64,000 bases of DNA from Paractinoplanes lichenicola (GTDB taxonomy: Bacteria > Actinomycetota > Actinomycetes > Mycobacteriales > Micromonosporaceae). Position numbers and translations under genes: made by a program. A model generated the notes under the pieces. That model saw only the letters and a list, made by a program, of their open reading frames with translations. It was not told the origin of the DNA and made no database searches. This document shows positions 25,378 through 34,900 of this stretch, in pieces. How positions within the stretch are numbered: the stretch's first letter is position 1; each line of letters starts with the position of its first letter. Location: positions 310,001-374,000 of the forward strand of contig NZ_JAENHO010000009.1 in NCBI RefSeq assembly GCF_016785085.1, in the 5' to 3' direction.

Positions 25378-26595
25378 TTAACGCGGAAGCAGCAGCCGCT
25401 CGGAGCGGGCCGACACCATCGACGACATGACCAGCGACGCCGCGCCGATCGCGCCGCCGTCCTCGTTCAGTGTGGTGCCGCGCACCTCGACCGTGTGCAC
25501 GTCGCTCACCGTGAGCAGGGAGGCCGGGATCGGTGGCGCGACCCGCAGGTAGGTGCGGGACAGCGCGGGCCAGTTGGGCCCGCCGAGGATGATCGTGTCG
25601 AGGTCGAGCACGTTGGCCAGGTTGGCGGCGATCCGGCCGATGCCGCGGGCCGACTTCTCGACGATCGCCAGGGCCGCCGGGTCGCCGTCGTCGGCCAGCG
25701 CACACAGCCGGGCCAGCGCGGTCTCGATGCCGAGGTGGTCGTCGGGCGGCACCGGGGGCAGGAGGCCCTGCCCGGCGGCCTCGGTCACCAGGTGGACGGG
25801 CGCGCAGGTGATCGCGATGCAGCCCCGGCCGCCGCAGGGGCAGCGCGGGCCGTCGGGGTCGCCGCTGAGGTGGCCGATCTCGCCGAGGTTGTCCGAGGAG
25901 CCGCGCACCACCTCGCCGCCGAGCACGATTCCGGCGCCGATTCCGGTGCCGAGATAGATGACCGCGAAGTCGTTGAGCGAGCCCCCGCTGACCCACAGCT
26001 CGCCGGTGGCGGCGGCGATGGTGTCCTTCTCGAGCACCACCGGCAGGCCGGTGCGGCTTTCGAGCTCGGCCCGCAGCCGCACGACACCCCAGCCGCGCAG
26101 GTTGGGCGGCCCGATCACGGCGTCGGCCAGGATCGGCCCGGGAGTGGAGACGCCCAGACCGACCAGGCGCGGCGCGATGTCGGAGCGGCGGGCGGCCAGA
26201 CCGGCCACCGCGTCGACGACGGCCCGCAGCAGGTCTTCGGGGCCGTCGCCGGACGGGGTCACCAGCGACGCGCGCTCCTCGACCTCGCCGGCCAGGTTGA
26301 GCAGCACCAGGGTCATCCGGGCGGGGTCGATGTGCAGGCCGATCGAGAACTGCCCGCGGGCGACGATGCGAAACATCGTGCGCCGGGCCCCGGTGTCGGC
26401 CTCGGCCCGCCCGGCCGGCTCGATCAGCCCGGCCGCGACGAGGCGGCGGCAGATGTTGGAGACCGTCTGACCGGAGAGGCCGGTGCGCTCCGACAGCTCG
26501 ACGCGGCTGATGCTGCCGTGCCGGCGGACGAGGTCGAGCACCAGGAGCTGGTTGTAGTCGCCGACGCGCGGGAGGTTCGAGCCGCGTCGTTCCAT
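25378..26595 (-). CDS. ROK-family transcriptional regulator
   Basis: A 405-residue ROK protein with an N-terminal winged helix (VELSERTGLSGQTVSNICRR, about residues 32-51) and a sugar-kinase-like domain. The ROK zinc signature is complete: GHLSGDPDGPRCPCGGRGC. It probably senses a sugar or sugar phosphate and represses the divergent operon that begins with the solute-binding lipoprotein. A 23-bp palindrome in the 84-base gap is its likely site. The CocE gene is downstream. Confidence 0.9.
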   Translation of the reverse strand: MERRGSNLPRVGDYNQLLVLDLVRRHGSISRVELSERTGLSGQTVSNICRRLVAAGLIEPAGRAEADTGARRTMFRIVARGQFSIGLHIDPARMTLVLLNLAGEVEERASLVTPSGDGPEDLLRAVVDAVAGLAARRSDIAPRLVGLGVSTPGPILADAVIGPPNLRGWGVVRLRAELESRTGLPVVLEKDTIAAATGELWVSGGSLNDFAVIYLGTGIGAGIVLGGEVVRGSSDNLGEIGHLSGDPDGPRCPCGGRGCIAITCAPVHLVTEAAGQGLLPPVPPDDHLGIETALARLCALADDGDPAALAIVEKSARGIGRIAANLANVLDLDTIILGGPNWPALSRTYLRVAPPIPASLLTVSDVHTVEVRGTTLNEDGGAIGAASLVMSSMVSARSERLLLPR

Positions 26596-26650
26596 CCGGT
26601 TCCTCCCCAGGCATCGATCGCGTCACATCCTAGAAGATCCACTGGACCTA

Positions 26651-26673
26651 TAGGAAATCAATTTGATTGGCTA
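26651..26673. promoter_or_regulatory. Candidate ROK operator
   Basis: The 23 bases here form an imperfect palindrome: outer arms TAG/CTA and inner arms AATCAA/TTGATT around a single central base. An 8-bp perfect palindrome CCTATAGG (26647-26654) touches it. It is the only A+T-rich patch of the gap and sits 7 bases before the lipoprotein ATG. Confidence 0.6.
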
Positions 26674-26679
26674 GCGGGC

Positions 26680-27912
26680 ATGAGATTCGCGAGAGCCGCC
26701 ATGGCGGCATCGGCTGCAGTCGCCCTGTGCCTGGGCCTCGCGGCCTGTTCGGGCGACGACTCCGGCGGCGACGGCCCGGTCAAGCTGGTCTTCCGCCAGT
26801 TCGACCCGGAGAGCGAGATCGGCGGGCTCAAGACCGCCGTCGACGCCTGGAACGGCAGCCACCCCGACATCCAGGTCGAGCTGCAGACGCTGAGCCCCAA
26901 CAACATTCAGCAGTTCGCCCGCGAGGCCAACTCGGGCTCGGGGCCGGACATCAACCAGGTCGCCTTCGCCGACGTGGCGTTCGTGGCCAACTCCAAGATC
27001 CTGCAGCCGCTCGACGAATACCTCGGCGCCGGCAAGGACGACCTGCTGGCCACCGACATGGTCACCTTCGAGGACAAGACCTGGGCCGTGCCATGGACTG
27101 CCGACACGATGGCGCTGGTCTACAACAAGGAGAAGCTCGGCTCGAACAAGCCGCCCACCACCTGGGAGGAGCTGGCCACCACGGCGGCGTCGATCAAGAA
27201 CGGCTTCTGCTTCCCGGCCGCGGGCTCGCAGACCAGCGCCCAGTGGTTCGCCATCAACTACTACCTGTGGTCGCACGGCGGCGCGTTCATCCAGAACACG
27301 AACGGCGCCTGGTCCACCGGCGCCACCAAGGAGCAGCTGACCTCGGCCCTCGACTTCTTCAACGGGCTGTTCACCTCGGGCGCGACCAGCAAGTCGTTCC
27401 AGGCCGTGCAGGACTACAGCGACCCGTCGATCGTCAACGGCCTGGCCACCGGTGACTGCGCGATGAGCTACATGCCGCCGGCCACCTTCGCCACGCTGAC
27501 CAAGCAGGCCGGCGACAAGGTGACCAGCGCGCCGATGCCCTCGGGCCTGACCGACGGCGCGACCCACCTGGGCGGCCGGGCGCTGGCCGTCAACCGCAAC
27601 AGCAAGCACCCCGACCAGGCGTACGAGGTCATCAAATACCTGACCAGCGCCGAGACCTTCAAGACCTACAGCCAGTACCCGGCGTCGAAGAAGACGCTGA
27701 CCGAGCTGGACGTCCCGGAGGCGCAGAAGGGCTACGTCGAGCAGTTGCCGCACTCCCGGTCGATGGCCCGCTACATCGGCTCCGACCTGACCGTGGCCTC
27801 GATCCAGCAGCTGGTCAACCAGCAGTTCTCGGCCGTCTATTCGGGGCAGTCGAGCTCGGCCGACGCGGCCCAGGCGATCCTCGACGGGCTGGCCAAAGGT
27901 CTGAAGGGCTGA
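26680..27912 (+). CDS. Sugar ABC transporter solute-binding lipoprotein (family 1)
   Basis: A 410-residue binding lipoprotein. The signal ends in the lipobox LAAC with lipidated Cys23. The mature part has the family pattern WNGSHPDIQVELQ, YNKEKLGSNKPPTTWEEL and NRNSKHPDQAYEVIKYL, typical of binders for oligosaccharides. It starts the operon of permeases, sulfatase and mannosidase, with a 7-base gap to the first permease. The ligand is inferred to be a mannose-containing glycan. Confidence 0.92.
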   Translation: MRFARAAMAASAAVALCLGLAACSGDDSGGDGPVKLVFRQFDPESEIGGLKTAVDAWNGSHPDIQVELQTLSPNNIQQFAREANSGSGPDINQVAFADVAFVANSKILQPLDEYLGAGKDDLLATDMVTFEDKTWAVPWTADTMALVYNKEKLGSNKPPTTWEELATTAASIKNGFCFPAAGSQTSAQWFAINYYLWSHGGAFIQNTNGAWSTGATKEQLTSALDFFNGLFTSGATSKSFQAVQDYSDPSIVNGLATGDCAMSYMPPATFATLTKQAGDKVTSAPMPSGLTDGATHLGGRALAVNRNSKHPDQAYEVIKYLTSAETFKTYSQYPASKKTLTELDVPEAQKGYVEQLPHSRSMARYIGSDLTVASIQQLVNQQFSAVYSGQSSSADAAQAILDGLAKGLKG

Positions 27913-27919
27913 TCCGCGC

Positions 27920-28816
27920 GTGAGCCGTCCCGGCCGTCAGGCCCTCCCGCTGGTCACCCCGGCCCTGCTGGTGATCGGCGTGCTGTTCCTGTTCCCCGGC
28001 GTCTACAACGTGGTGCTGGCGTTCCAGGACCTCACCCCGTTCGACGCGCCGGGCGACGCCGAGTGGGCCGGCCTGGCCAACTTCCAGGCCGTGCTCACCG
28101 ACCCGCTGGTCGGCTCGGCCGCGGTCAACACGGTGTTCTGGCTGACCGCGGCCACCGTCATCATCCGGCTGGTGATCGGCATGGGCCTCGCGCTGCTGCT
28201 GCACAGCCGTGTGCTGCACCGCTGGCGGCTGCGCGGCTTCGCCCGTACGGCCGTACTGGTGCCCTGGATGGTGCCGCCGGTGGTCGCGGTGGCCTGCTGG
28301 AAGTGGATCTTCGACGGCAACACCGGTGTGCTCAACCAGTTCCTGGTGGCGATCGGCGTGCTGCCCGAGGGCGTGCCGTTCCTGGCCCAGACCAGCACGG
28401 TGTGGTGGTCGGTGATCGCGATCATCGTCTGGCGCGAGCTGCCGTTCGTCGTCATCGTCCTGCTCGCGGGCTTGCAGTCGGTGCCCGAGGAGCAGTACGA
28501 GGCGGCCGCGCTCGACGGCGCCGGGCGGTGGGCCTCGTTCCGGCACATCACGCTGCCCAGCCTGCGGCCGGTGATCACCGTGGTCGTGCTCATGACGGTG
28601 ATCCAGACGTTCAACAACTTCGTCTACGTGTGGCTGTCCACGGGCGGCGGGCCCGGCACCTACACCCAGGTGCTGGCGACCCAGCTCTATTCGAAGGCGT
28701 TCGTCGCCAACAGCCTGGGCGAGGGCGCGGCGATCGGGCTCGCGATGACGGCCGTGATGGCGGTGTTCGCGCTGGCCTACCTGCGGGTCAGCGACCGGGG
28801 GAGGGTGGAGGCATGA
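27920..28816 (+). CDS. Sugar ABC transporter permease, MalF-like
   Basis: A 298-residue inner-membrane subunit with about six helices. The EAA loop that contacts the ATPase is EEQYEAAALDGAGRWASFRHITLP. The GTG at 27920 begins 7 bases after the lipoprotein stop. No ATPase gene is in the operon, so a shared MsiK-type ATPase encoded elsewhere presumably energises it, as is usual in actinobacteria. Confidence 0.92.
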   Translation: MSRPGRQALPLVTPALLVIGVLFLFPGVYNVVLAFQDLTPFDAPGDAEWAGLANFQAVLTDPLVGSAAVNTVFWLTAATVIIRLVIGMGLALLLHSRVLHRWRLRGFARTAVLVPWMVPPVVAVACWKWIFDGNTGVLNQFLVAIGVLPEGVPFLAQTSTVWWSVIAIIVWRELPFVVIVLLAGLQSVPEEQYEAAALDGAGRWASFRHITLPSLRPVITVVVLMTVIQTFNNFVYVWLSTGGGPGTYTQVLATQLYSKAFVANSLGEGAAIGLAMTAVMAVFALAYLRVSDRGRVEA

Positions 28817-29643
28817 GGTGGCGGCCCCGCGACCTGCTGGTGATCGTGCCGACGTTCGCGATCCTGTTCGTGATCGTCTTCCCGGTCCTGTGGATGGTCT
28901 TCACCTCGCTGCGCCCGGCGTCGGCCCTCGCCGCGAACCTGCCCGTCGGGCAGTGGTTCGACGGGCTCGGCTTCGACGCGTACGGGCGGCTCTTCAACGA
29001 CTCCGGGTTCGCCCGCTACATCGGCAACAGCCTGCTCGTGTCGGCGGTCAGCACGGTGTTCACGGTCGTGCTGGCCAGTTTCGCCGCGTACGGGTTGTCC
29101 CGCTTCAAGTTCCGGCTGCGCGGCCCGGTGCTGTTGATCGTGCTGGCCACGCAGTTGCTGCCGTTCGTGGTGCTGATCAGCCCGATCTATCTGGCGTTCA
29201 GCGAGATCGGCCTGCTCAACTCGTACGTGGGTCTGGTCGTGGTCTATGTCGCCATGACGCTGCCACTGGCGATCTATCTCCTGCTCGGCTACTTCGACAC
29301 GATTCCCCGGGTGCTCGACGAGGCGGCCCGGATCGACGGTTGCTCGACCGCGGGCGTGATCTTCCGGGTCGTGCTGCCGATCGCGCTGCCCGGCATCGTC
29401 ACCGTCGTTACCACCACGTTTATCACGACCTGGGAGGAGTACTTCTTCGCCAGCGTGCTGATGACGGGGGAGGACCTCAAGACGGTCCAGGTGGGCCTGT
29501 CGTCGTTCTTCGGCGAGTACTCCAGTGACTGGGGAATGATCATGGCCGCGGCCACCGTGGCCACCATCCCGACGATCCTGCTCTTCTCGATCGTGCAGAA
29601 GCGCCTGGTCGCGGGGCTGTCCGCCGGGAGTGTGAAGCAGTGA
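28813..29643 (+). CDS. Sugar ABC transporter permease, MalG-like
   Basis: A 276-residue partner permease with six helices and the EAA loop RVLDEAARIDGCSTAGVIFRVVLP. It overlaps the previous gene (ATGA) and its own stop overlaps the sulfatase start (GTGA), so expression of permease and sulfatase is tightly coupled. Confidence 0.92.
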   Translation: MRWRPRDLLVIVPTFAILFVIVFPVLWMVFTSLRPASALAANLPVGQWFDGLGFDAYGRLFNDSGFARYIGNSLLVSAVSTVFTVVLASFAAYGLSRFKFRLRGPVLLIVLATQLLPFVVLISPIYLAFSEIGLLNSYVGLVVVYVAMTLPLAIYLLLGYFDTIPRVLDEAARIDGCSTAGVIFRVVLPIALPGIVTVVTTTFITTWEEYFFASVLMTGEDLKTVQVGLSSFFGEYSSDWGMIMAAATVATIPTILLFSIVQKRLVAGLSAGSVKQ

Positions 29644-30944
29644 AGCCGAACGTCGTCATCATCTACGCCGACGACCTGGGCTGGGGTGACCTCGGCTGCT
29701 TCGGCGCCGACGAGCTCGACACCCCGGCCCTGGACGGGCTGGCCGCGCAGGGCGCCCGGCTCACCCAGTGGTACGCGAACTCGCCAGTCTGCTCGCCGTC
29801 GCGCGCCTCGCTGCTGACCGGGCGGCATCCGGCGCACGCGGGCGTCGAGGCCATCCTGGGCGGGGCGCGCGACACTGCCGGGCTGCCGCCGCAGTCGACG
29901 ATGGCCGGCGCGCTGCGCGACCGTGGCTACGCCACCGGCGTCTTCGGCAAATGGCACCTCGGCGTCGACCCCGCGTACGGGCCCCTGGAGCGCGGTTTCG
30001 ACGAGCACTTCGGGTTCCGGGCCGGGTGCGTCGACTACTACTCGCACATCTACTACTGGGACAACCGCAACCCGGTGCACGACCTGTGGGACGGCGAGGA
30101 CGAGGTCTGGCGCAACGGCGAATACCTGACCACGGTGATCGCCCGCAAGGCCGCCGAGTTCGTCGAGCGCAACGCCGAGCGGCCGTTCCTGTGCTACGTG
30201 CCGTTCAACGCCCCGCATTACCCGATGCACGCGCCCGAGGAATACCTCGCGCAGTTCGCCCACCTGCCCGACGGCCGCCGGATGACCGCCGCGATGATCA
30301 AAGCGATGGACGACGGCGTCGCGACCATTCTGGACGCGCTCGACCGGGCCGGCCTGCGCGACAACACGATCGTCTTCATGTCGTCGGACAACGGGCCCTC
30401 GATCGAGGAGCGCAACTGGCTCAACGGTGAGGAGGTCTCCTACGACGGCGGGTCGGCCGGTGGGCTGCGGGGGCACAAGGGCTCGCTGTTCGAGGGCGGC
30501 ATCCGGGTGCCCGCGATGATCCGCTGGCCCGCGCGGATCCCGGCCGGGACCCGCGACGACGTGATCGGCTCGATGGCAGACCTCGTGCCGACCGTGCTGC
30601 ACGCGGTCGACGGCGCCGTGCCCGACGACGCCACGATCGACGGGAACTCGCTGCTCGACCAGTTGACCGGGCCCGGGGACGACGCCGAACGCTGGCTCTT
30701 CTGGGAGTACGAGGGGCAGCGCGCGGTCCGCCGCGGCCGGTGGAAAGTGGTCGAGGACGCGTGCGAGAGCATGCAGGCCGAGGTGGCCGTGAGCGCGGCG
30801 CTCTATGACTTGTCCATCGACGAGGGTGAGCGGCAGGATCGATCGCAGGAGCATCCCGAGCAGTTCCACCGGATGCGCGACGAGCTGCGGCTTTGGGCGC
30901 AGCGGTGCGAGACCTGGCGGAACCACGGCGACAGGAGCAGCTGA
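29640..30944 (+). CDS. Sulfatase (S1 family), cytoplasmic
   Basis: A 434-residue type I sulfatase that removes sulfate esters. The C/S-x-P-x-R motif is CSPSR at 51-55; Cys51 must be converted to formylglycine by a separate enzyme not encoded here. DD at 11-12 binds calcium, and GKWHLG and DNGP segments are present. There is no signal peptide (MKPNVVIIYADDLGWGD starts directly with the fold), so it works in the cytoplasm on an imported substrate. Start and stop both overlap neighbouring genes. Confidence 0.92.
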   Translation: MKPNVVIIYADDLGWGDLGCFGADELDTPALDGLAAQGARLTQWYANSPVCSPSRASLLTGRHPAHAGVEAILGGARDTAGLPPQSTMAGALRDRGYATGVFGKWHLGVDPAYGPLERGFDEHFGFRAGCVDYYSHIYYWDNRNPVHDLWDGEDEVWRNGEYLTTVIARKAAEFVERNAERPFLCYVPFNAPHYPMHAPEEYLAQFAHLPDGRRMTAAMIKAMDDGVATILDALDRAGLRDNTIVFMSSDNGPSIEERNWLNGEEVSYDGGSAGGLRGHKGSLFEGGIRVPAMIRWPARIPAGTRDDVIGSMADLVPTVLHAVDGAVPDDATIDGNSLLDQLTGPGDDAERWLFWEYEGQRAVRRGRWKVVEDACESMQAEVAVSAALYDLSIDEGERQDRSQEHPEQFHRMRDELRLWAQRCETWRNHGDRSS

Positions 30945-33898
30945 TGCACGACACCGCACGCACGATCGAGGCCCGTGTCCACCGGTTCGTTCGCGAGCAC
31001 CTGCGGCCCGCGCTCGAGCGACGAAGTGTGCCGCTCGAGGCCGTGGCGTGGGACGTGCCGGGCGAGCCGGTGCCGTTCGCCGAGGCGGTCGGGCAGCAGT
31101 TCACGCCGATCAAGCCCGGGGTCGCGTGGGGCAAGCCGTGGGGCACGATGTGGCTGCACGTGACCGGCGAGGTTCCCGACGGGTGGGGCGGCCCTGACGT
31201 CGTACGGGAAATGGTGGTTGATCTCGGCTTCTCGGCGGCGCAGGCCGGGTTCCAGGCCGAGGGCATGGTCTATCGGCCCGACGGCGTGATCGTCAAGGGC
31301 CTCGAACCGCGCAACAACGCCGTCGCCGTCGGGGACGGGCCGATCGAGTTCTTCGTCGAGGCCGCGTCCAACCCGGACGTGTCGGTCGCGCGGCCGACGC
31401 CGATGGGCGACAAGGCGACCGCGGGCGAGGAGCCGATCTACACGCTGTGCCGCATCGACCTGGTCGAACGCGACCTCAACGTCTATCACCTGCTGCAGGA
31501 CATCTGGACGCTGACCGGGCTGATGCGCGAGCTCGAACCGGCGCTGCCCCGCCGCGCGAACATCCTGCGCGCCCTCGAGCGGATGTGCGACGCGATCGAC
31601 CCCGACCGGGTGGCCGAGACGGCGGCCGACGGGCGCGCCGAGCTGGCCCAGGTGCTGGCCTCACCCGCCTACGCCAGCGCGCACCGGGTCGTGGCGGTCG
31701 GGCACGCGCACATCGACTCGGCCTGGCTCTGGCCCGTGCGCGAGACGATCCGCAAGTGCGCCCGTACGTTCTCGAACGTGCTCGCCCTGATGGACGAATA
31801 CCCGGATTTCGTGTTCGCATGTTCCAGCGCCCAGCAGTACGCGTGGATGAAGGAGCACTATCCCGAGCTGTTCGAGCGGATCCGCGCGCGGGTCGCCGAG
31901 GGCCGGTTCGTGCCGGTGGGCGGCATGTGGGTCGAGTCCGACACCAATATGCCCGGCGGCGAGGCCCTGGCCCGGCAGTTCATCCACGGCAAGGGCTTCT
32001 TCCTGCGCGAGTTCGGCGTCGAGCCCGACGAGGTGTGGCTGCCCGACTCGTTCGGCTATTCGGCCGCGCTGCCGCAGATCGTCCGGGCGGCCGGCACCCA
32101 CTCGTTCCTCACCCAGAAGATCTCGTGGAGCGAGACCAACCGGATGCCGCATCACACCTTCTGGTGGGAGGGCATCGACGGCAGCCGCGTGTTCACGCAT
32201 TTCCCGCCGGTCGACACGTACAACTCCGACCTGTCCGGCGCCGAGCTGGCCCGCGCCCAGCGGCAGTATGCGGAGAACGGGCTGAGCGACGTCTCGCTGG
32301 CGCCGTTCGGGTTCGGCGACGGGGGCGGCGGCCCGACCCGCGAGATGCTCGAGGCGGCCGCCCGCACCCGCGACCTGGAGGGCTCGCCCCGCGTCGAGCT
32401 GCGCACGCCCCAGGAGTTCTTCGCCGACGCGCTGGCCGGGCACCCGGCCCCGGCCACCTGGTCCGGCGAGATGTATCTGGAGCTGCACCGCGGCACGTAC
32501 ACGACGCAGGCCAAGACCAAGCAGGGCAACCGGCGCAGCGAGCATCTGCTGCGCGAGGCCGAGCTGTGGTGGTCGGCCGTCGCCTGGCGGGGGCTCGGCG
32601 ATTACCCGTACGAGGAATTGGACGCGGCCTGGCGCACGGTGCTGCTGCAGCAGTTCCACGACATCCTGCCCGGCTCGTCGATCGCGTGGGTGCACCAGGA
32701 GGCCGAGCGTAATTACGCGCTGGTCGGGGTCGCGCTGACCACGCTGATCGACCAGGCCCAGCAGCTGCTCGCCGGCCCGGGCACCGACTCGGTCGTGTTC
32801 AACGCCGCCCCGGTCGCGGCCGCCGGAGTGCCGCCGCTTTCGGCCGCGGTGATCGACGCGCCCGGCTGGGTGACGCCCACGGATGACCGGGTGCTCGACA
32901 ACGGGCTGGTGCGGGCCGTTTTCGACGAGGCCGGCCTGCTGGTGTCGTTCGTCTTCGAGGGGCGGGAGCTCCTCGCCGCCCCCGGAGCCCTGCTGCAGGT
33001 GTTCCGCGACATCCCCAACCAGTGGGACGCCTGGGACATCGACGCCCACTACCAGCGCCACGTCACCGAGCTGCGCGACGCCGACTCCGTTTCCGTCTCG
33101 GCCGAGGCGATCGTGGTGCACCGCTCCTACCGTGACTCGACGTTCGTGCAGACGTTCCGCCTGGCTCCGGACGCGACCCGGCTCGACATCGAGACCAAGG
33201 TCGACTGGCACGAGTCGCAGAAGCTGCTCAAGCTGGCCTTCCCCCTGGCCGTGCACGCCGACCGGGCCACCTCGGAGATCCAGTTCGGGCACATCCACCG
33301 GCCCACCCACGCCAACACGTCGTGGGACAGCGCCCGCTTCGAGACCGTGGCCCACCGCTGGGTGCACGTCGGCGAACCCGGCTTCGGCGCGGTCGTGGCC
33401 AACGACTCCACTTACGGGCACGACATCACCCGTCGCTGGACCGCCGACGGCACGACGTACACCCAGGTGCGCCAGTCGCTGCTGCGGGCCCCGCGCTACC
33501 CCGACCCCCACGCCGACCAGGGCGCCCACGTGCTGCGTACGGCGTTGGGGGCGGCACCCACCGTGCTCGAGGCGCTCGCCTCGGGCTATCAGATCAACCT
33601 CCCACCCCGTACGGTCACCGGCGGCTCGGCGGTGCCCCCACTGATCAGCGTCTCCTCGCCGGCCGTGATGGTGGAGGCAGTCAAACTGGCCGAGGACAGG
33701 TCGGGCGACCTGATCGTCCGCCTCTACGAGGCCCAGGGCGGCCGGGCCACGGCACAGGTCACGGTCTCCGAGCCGTACGGGCAGCCCTCGAGAACGGATT
33801 TGCTGGAGCGGCCCCTGGCGGCGCTGGAGTCGCTCGAGATCTCGTTCCGCCCGTTCGAGATCGTCACGCTGCGCCTCACTCAGACCGATCCCGGGTAG
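30944..33898 (+). CDS. Alpha-mannosidase (GH38)
   Basis: A 984-residue retaining alpha-mannosidase without a signal peptide. Zinc ligands include HAHID (254-258); the nucleophile is Asp368 in WLPDSFGY; FGFGDGGGGPT, LQQFHDILPGSSI and C-terminal beta-domains follow in family order. The ATG overlaps the sulfatase stop (TGATG) and GGAG lies just upstream. It should release mannose from imported, desulfated oligosaccharides and is the last gene of the operon. Confidence 0.93.
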   Translation: MHDTARTIEARVHRFVREHLRPALERRSVPLEAVAWDVPGEPVPFAEAVGQQFTPIKPGVAWGKPWGTMWLHVTGEVPDGWGGPDVVREMVVDLGFSAAQAGFQAEGMVYRPDGVIVKGLEPRNNAVAVGDGPIEFFVEAASNPDVSVARPTPMGDKATAGEEPIYTLCRIDLVERDLNVYHLLQDIWTLTGLMRELEPALPRRANILRALERMCDAIDPDRVAETAADGRAELAQVLASPAYASAHRVVAVGHAHIDSAWLWPVRETIRKCARTFSNVLALMDEYPDFVFACSSAQQYAWMKEHYPELFERIRARVAEGRFVPVGGMWVESDTNMPGGEALARQFIHGKGFFLREFGVEPDEVWLPDSFGYSAALPQIVRAAGTHSFLTQKISWSETNRMPHHTFWWEGIDGSRVFTHFPPVDTYNSDLSGAELARAQRQYAENGLSDVSLAPFGFGDGGGGPTREMLEAAARTRDLEGSPRVELRTPQEFFADALAGHPAPATWSGEMYLELHRGTYTTQAKTKQGNRRSEHLLREAELWWSAVAWRGLGDYPYEELDAAWRTVLLQQFHDILPGSSIAWVHQEAERNYALVGVALTTLIDQAQQLLAGPGTDSVVFNAAPVAAAGVPPLSAAVIDAPGWVTPTDDRVLDNGLVRAVFDEAGLLVSFVFEGRELLAAPGALLQVFRDIPNQWDAWDIDAHYQRHVTELRDADSVSVSAEAIVVHRSYRDSTFVQTFRLAPDATRLDIETKVDWHESQKLLKLAFPLAVHADRATSEIQFGHIHRPTHANTSWDSARFETVAHRWVHVGEPGFGAVVANDSTYGHDITRRWTADGTTYTQVRQSLLRAPRYPDPHADQGAHVLRTALGAAPTVLEALASGYQINLPPRTVTGGSAVPPLISVSSPAVMVEAVKLAEDRSGDLIVRLYEAQGGRATAQVTVSEPYGQPSRTDLLERPLAALESLEISFRPFEIVTLRLTQTDPG

Positions 33899-33979
33899 AC
33901 CTCCACGCCGTGGAGCAGGCGGCCTATCCGATCCTGGGACGACGACCTGTTCGAGCGGGGTCTCGGGGCGCTGCTTCTG

Positions 33980-34900
33980 CTATGAGGTGGCGTGTCGGCG
34001 GCGGATCAGTACTAGTGCGAGGGCGCCCAGGCCGACGGCGATCAGCAGGCCGCCCAGCAGGAGGAACAGTGGTGAGGGACCGCCCTCGTTGCTGACGGCT
34101 TGGAGGGTGGGTGCGCTTGTCTCCGGTGCCGCTGTCTCCGGTTCGTCGGCTTCGGCCACCGCGCGCGACGGGGTGGGTGACGGCGTTGCTTTGACCGGCG
34201 TGGGGACGGCGGTCAGGGTGAGCAGCGCGTTCGCGGTGTCGCCGGCGCGGGCGGTCAGGGTTTTCCTCGCCGTGCGATAGCCGTCCAGGGCCGCGACGAC
34301 CGTGATCGAGCCCGCGGCGATCGGCTTGGCGGCGGTCGGCCTGATCGAGAACTGGCCGTTGTCACCGCTGGTCGTGCGGTACTTGTGGCCGGCGCTGTCC
34401 CGGATCGTCAGGGCCGCGCCGCTGATCGTCTTGCCGTCGGCGTCGCGGACCCGGCCCGAGACCCGGGCCACCTCGGCCGGAGGTCTTGGCGATGAGGCGC
34501 CCGAGCCGTGCACGTAGACCATCTTGAAGGCGAAGTGGTTCTCGCCGCCGAGGCGCACGGCGACCGAGATGTTCAGGCCGCTCGTCTCGCCCGGGCTCGC
34601 GGCGGGCGCGACGACCGTGGCCTCGAGGTTGCGGCTCTGCCCCGGGGCCAGGCTCGGTTCGGCCCGGCATCCGGTCTTGCAGCGCAGGCCGCCACCGACC
34701 ACCACGATCGCCGCCTCGGTGGCGCTCCCGGGGTTCGTGACGCGGAACCGCACCCGTACGGTGTCGCCGGGCTGCACGTTCTCGGCCGACACACTCACGA
34801 TGCTGATCGGTGCCGGCGCGGCCGACGCCGGTGCCGGGGACATCGCAAGCGTCGTCGCCACGACAGCGACCAATGCGGCGGCACGGAAACGGGTCGTCAC
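33980..34900 (-). CDS. Secreted, membrane-anchored surface protein with carboxypeptidase-regulatory-like domain
   Basis: About 306 residues. A signal peptide ends at ASAAPAP; a CARDB/NEW3-like beta-domain (VQPGDTVRVRFRVTNPG) follows, with two close cysteines (RCKTGC). Next comes a carboxypeptidase-regulatory-like Ig domain (VSGRVRDADGKTISGAALTI) and a Pro/Thr/Ala linker. One C-terminal helix with a basic tail (LALVLIRRRHATS) anchors it with the domains outside. A structural or adhesive role is likely. The GTG at 34900 is chosen because it begins a proper signal peptide. Confidence 0.78.
   Translation of the reverse strand: MTTRFRAAALVAVVATTLAMSPAPASAAPAPISIVSVSAENVQPGDTVRVRFRVTNPGSATEAAIVVVGGGLRCKTGCRAEPSLAPGQSRNLEATVVAPAASPGETSGLNISVAVRLGGENHFAFKMVYVHGSGASSPRPPAEVARVSGRVRDADGKTISGAALTIRDSAGHKYRTTSGDNGQFSIRPTAAKPIAAGSITVVAALDGYRTARKTLTARAGDTANALLTLTAVPTPVKATPSPTPSRAVAEADEPETAAPETSAPTLQAVSNEGGPSPLFLLLGGLLIAVGLGALALVLIRRRHATS

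Noticed and set aside
24307..27912. 1201-codon plus-strand frame entering the solute-binding protein
   Set aside because: Only the last 411 codons (from 26680) are real; the rest is antisense to the CocE and ROK genes and has no family likeness.
33911..33985. Possible C-terminal scrap of a TetR gene
   Set aside because: One frame reads WDDDLFERGLGALLLL, like a TetR end, but about 25 codons are too few to claim a pseudogene.
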